This document shows positions 61,734 through 64,000 of a stretch of DNA of 64,000 bases, piece after piece. How positions within the stretch are numbered: the stretch's first letter is position 1; every line of letters begins with the position of its first letter. The stretch is taken from NCBI GenBank assembly GCA_032207245.1, contig CM063510.1:45494515-45558514 (forward strand). Direction: 5' to 3'. Under the pieces are notes generated by a model. The model ran no database searches. It was given only the letters and a program-made list of their open reading frames with translations, and was not told the DNA's origin. Made by a program: the position numbers and the translations under genes. This DNA is from Pardosa pseudoannulata. Taxonomy: Eukaryota; Arthropoda; Arachnida; Araneae; Lycosidae.

Positions 61734-62093
61734 AGTTTGGTTTGGAGTACTATGCTCTATTATTTTACTCACGAGGGCTAATGAGACCGAGACCTACTTT
61801 TTAAAACCGATTTTGAATGGCTGTGAACATCCATGCAACAGCGGGATTCGAAACCACGAACACCAGTATTGAAGGCCGAACGATGGTCGAATGGTTAGGG
61901 TGCTGGCCTTCGGAACAGGAGTTCGTGGGTTGGAATCTCACTGTGGGATGGATGTTCGTAGCCGTTCGGAATCGACTTTAAGCAGTAGGTCCCGGTCTCA
62001 TTAGCCCTCGTTGTAAAAAGTAGATCGTAGCGCTCCAAACCAAACCAAACCAGTGTTGAAGAGCAGGGCTACACCATTCGACCAAAGTTTGGT
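61734..62093 (-). repeat. SINE family 1, interrupted by another SINE
   Basis: Tail to mid-head at 61734-61874 (tttggtttggagtac ... gggattcgaaaccac), remaining head 62062-62093 (agcagggctacaccattcg). The two halves join at the duplicated ccagt(a/g)ttgaag. Confidence 0.9.
61875..62049 (+). repeat. SINE family 1, complete, nested in the previous SINE
   Basis: 12-bp duplication ccagtattgaag/ccagtgttgaag (61863-61874 and 62050-62061), one mismatch. Intact head, body and ccaaaccaaacc tail. Confidence 0.93.
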
Positions 62094-63805
62094 GCCCTTG
62101 GAAAGCTGACGTCGGTTCCAGCTACCACATAAAGGAACGACCTGATTTGAGCATTCATCTTTTCTCTATTTTCTACTAAACCTAATTTACATTTATTTAA
62201 TATTAAGTTTTAAATCATGTTTACTTAAATGTTTTTAAATCAATATTCCTATCTTTTGCTTACATTAAACATACACGGCCACAATTGTGGATTCTTGGTA
62301 ATCTCAATCAGTCACCTTAGCTAACTTAACTATCGAATAGTACTTGTCAAGCTAATAAGTCTTCTTTATAACAGCCGAGTTTACACTCAAAATAAAAAGT
62401 CTGTCTCTGTTTAGATTAAAATTTTTCTACGTCGTTAATAAGATTCTTTATAAAAATAATTTAATTTAGTCATAAAAAGCAATGCATATATTTTTTCACC
62501 GACATTTTAAAGTACAGAATATTTTTTATTCTGTTGACGGTTATTAAACCCTATTCCAATTTGATACCAGTTACGCTTTTAGTTAATATTTAAATTTCAA
62601 TTCATGGATAAATTGAAAAAATTATTTAGTTATTACAGAAAGCAATACATGTTTAAAAAACATAAAATATGCATACCCAGTGGAAAAACAAAAATATTTC
62701 CTATAAAATAACTTTTAAAACATGTAAATCGGAAACAATTTTATCTTTTTTATTCGATGAACCTCACCCATATTAATACGAGCAATGTATTTTATTTTAT
62801 AGCATGATAAAGCAATTTTTTTTAATTCCTAATTTATTAACAGTTTTTAATTTTTTAACGCTTTGAGTTTACAGAAGGAAAAATACTTTTATTTTCAATT
62901 TGAAATAAAAGATATTTTCTAGTATACACTAGTTTTCTAGTATATTTCAATGGTTATTATTTGGGTAACTGAGCTTTATTTTTTTATCAATTGGTTCATA
63001 TTTTTATATCTTTTTCAAAAATGTACTATTTGTAATGGAAACCTATTTTTTAACCTTTTATATTCTGAATTAATTTACCATCAATTTTTTTACTGCATTT
63101 TTGCATCATTAGATAAGTTTTAATGAAAACAAATCATAGAAAATAGAAAATTAATTATTACTGTGTTTTAGTAGTTAATTTTGCAGCTGATACTCTCTAG
63201 TACCAACATATATTTTTGACTCTATGATAGAAAATAAAACATTAAATTATGAATAAAACAAATGAAATGCTTACCTGCGAAATATAGAAGTCTCCAAAAA
63301 ATAATAGTACCAAATAACTGGTAATAAACCACTAAGTTTACTGAATTGAACAACGCGCGTATCAACTCTACCACAAAATGACCTTCGAATGCAGTACGCC
63401 AATTATAAAATCCCTACTATGCGAATAAAAAGGATTCCTGATTGGTGCTGTCATTTCTTTTCTGATGTAGGAACTGCATCGTTCATGTCCTTGTGAGTAC
63501 CGTCAGGAAAAACGGCTTTATTAGGAATATATAGGTGTTGGAATGAAGCGGTACTTATAAGTAACGTCAGGATAAAAATGATTAAGTTAGAGCATTATTA
63601 AAGTATTTGTAAAAATGAATTTTAGAATCCTTATCACACGTCACCAATAAGAAATGTAAGAAGTCAATAGTATGAAAAACTAATCACGAATCAGACTTGA
63701 GTTATTTCATTCATATTCTCATAGTATCTCAGTCCTATTAAAATTATTAGAGCAACAGAAAGGAAACATTTTGAAATGAGTTATTAATCAACAATTATTA
63801 CTTAC
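62094..63805. other. Kinase intron, nothing further supported
   Basis: AT-rich; no repeat or alternative exon recognised. Confidence 0.45.
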
Positions 63806-63902
63806 ATTTGAATTGGACAGTCGTCTGGTCTTGGCATTCTATATCCTTCCTTCAGCAAACGATAGAGTTGCTCAGCAGGAACCCCCGGATAAGGATTTCC
63901 TC
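63806..63902 (-). CDS. Tyrosine kinase exon (kinase subdomain X)
   Basis: On the minus strand the acceptor is ttttag before GAGGAAATCC and the donor is gtaagt. It encodes [19 protein letters not shown] and [12 protein letters not shown], with split codons at both ends (Gly in, Ile out). It matches the G-G-x-P-Y-P-G segment and the following R-M-x-x-P-x-x-C of receptor tyrosine kinases. Confidence 0.92.
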
Positions 63903-64000
63903 CTAAAATAGAATAAATCTTTTAGTTGAGACCAGTGATTTGGTGCAGTTATGCAAGTTAATAATTCTAATTACAGCTAGGTACATTTCATAATAATTTA

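Larger units (their letters stand above)
57782..63902 (-). other. Gene span: receptor-type tyrosine kinase, last four exons
   Basis: Four minus-strand exons join with correct phases to 122 codons plus stop, one of the codons split across the visible 5' edge: (G)[76 protein letters not shown] and a tail. This is the end of a tyrosine-kinase catalytic domain: subdomain X, the invariant C-W and R-P residues of subdomain XI, and the closing helix. The GGNPYPG(I/V)P start and the R-M-x-x-P-x-x-C pattern are seen in FGFR, RET, VEGFR and Tie receptors, so a membrane receptor is likely. The closest subfamily cannot be settled without the rest. The ATP-binding and catalytic-loop exons lie beyond position 64000. 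Introns are 2.3 kb, 456 bp and 3.1 kb; the last one carries a nested transposon. Confidence 0.9.

Overview
This is eukaryotic nuclear DNA: AT-rich, intron-rich and packed with transposable elements. The protein families and repeat types (mariner, Tc1, piggyBac-like, RTE and I-type LINEs, tRNA-derived SINEs) suggest an arthropod with a large genome, possibly a chelicerate such as a spider. The species cannot be fixed from the sequence. There are no bacterial, CRISPR or operon features. Most long open frames are chance frames in repeats. The real genes are short exons separated by long introns.

Genes. (1) Plus strand, 4579-30352: the 3' nine coding exons (about 411 codons) of an SLC9B/NHA-type cation/proton antiporter. 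All exon phases join correctly, and the 5' exons lie upstream of the window or were not found. The paired-aspartate site reads Asp-Asn instead of Asp-Asp, and a duplicated exon end has produced a possible 18-nt microexon. (2) Minus strand, 57782-63902: the last four exons of a receptor-type tyrosine kinase, covering the end of the kinase domain plus a tail ending in a Tyr-Glu-Asn motif and a hydrophobic C-terminus. (3) Plus strand, 39462-43347: a tentative three-exon 3' end of an unrecognised gene with one C-terminal membrane segment. Its phases are compatible and its last exon is the best supported.

Mobile DNA fills most of the rest. One tRNA-derived SINE family, with a (CCAAA)n-like tail, is present in about 27 copies in both orientations, including SINE-in-SINE, SINE-in-LINE and a dimeric unit with a 13-bp target duplication. 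At least seven elements with inverted ends are flanked by TTAA, in five families (piggyBac-like, non-autonomous); one family has three copies. There are also a complete-length but dead mariner (11700-13005), two Tc1-like copies (one split by a 5'-truncated LINE), a Tigger/pogo remnant, a remnant with ends starting CAGGGTGTTTC, an hAT remnant, two solo LTRs of one family (4-bp target duplications), LINE fragments at 1-480, 7280-8090, 36680-37740 and 58810-59775, and two foldback elements.

Layout: 1-4.5 kb LINE end, SINEs and two TTAA elements; 4.6-30.4 kb the antiporter gene with repeat-filled introns; 30.4-39.4 kb intergenic, with GC-rich unexplained patches, an RTE LINE and the CAGGGTGTTTC element; 39.5-43.3 kb the tentative gene; 43.3-57.7 kb intergenic repeats (solo LTR, Tigger, TTAA elements, hAT); 57.8-64 kb the kinase gene, whose last intron carries the nested Tc1/LINE. 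The three genes show no operon-like link; they are ordinary neighbours.
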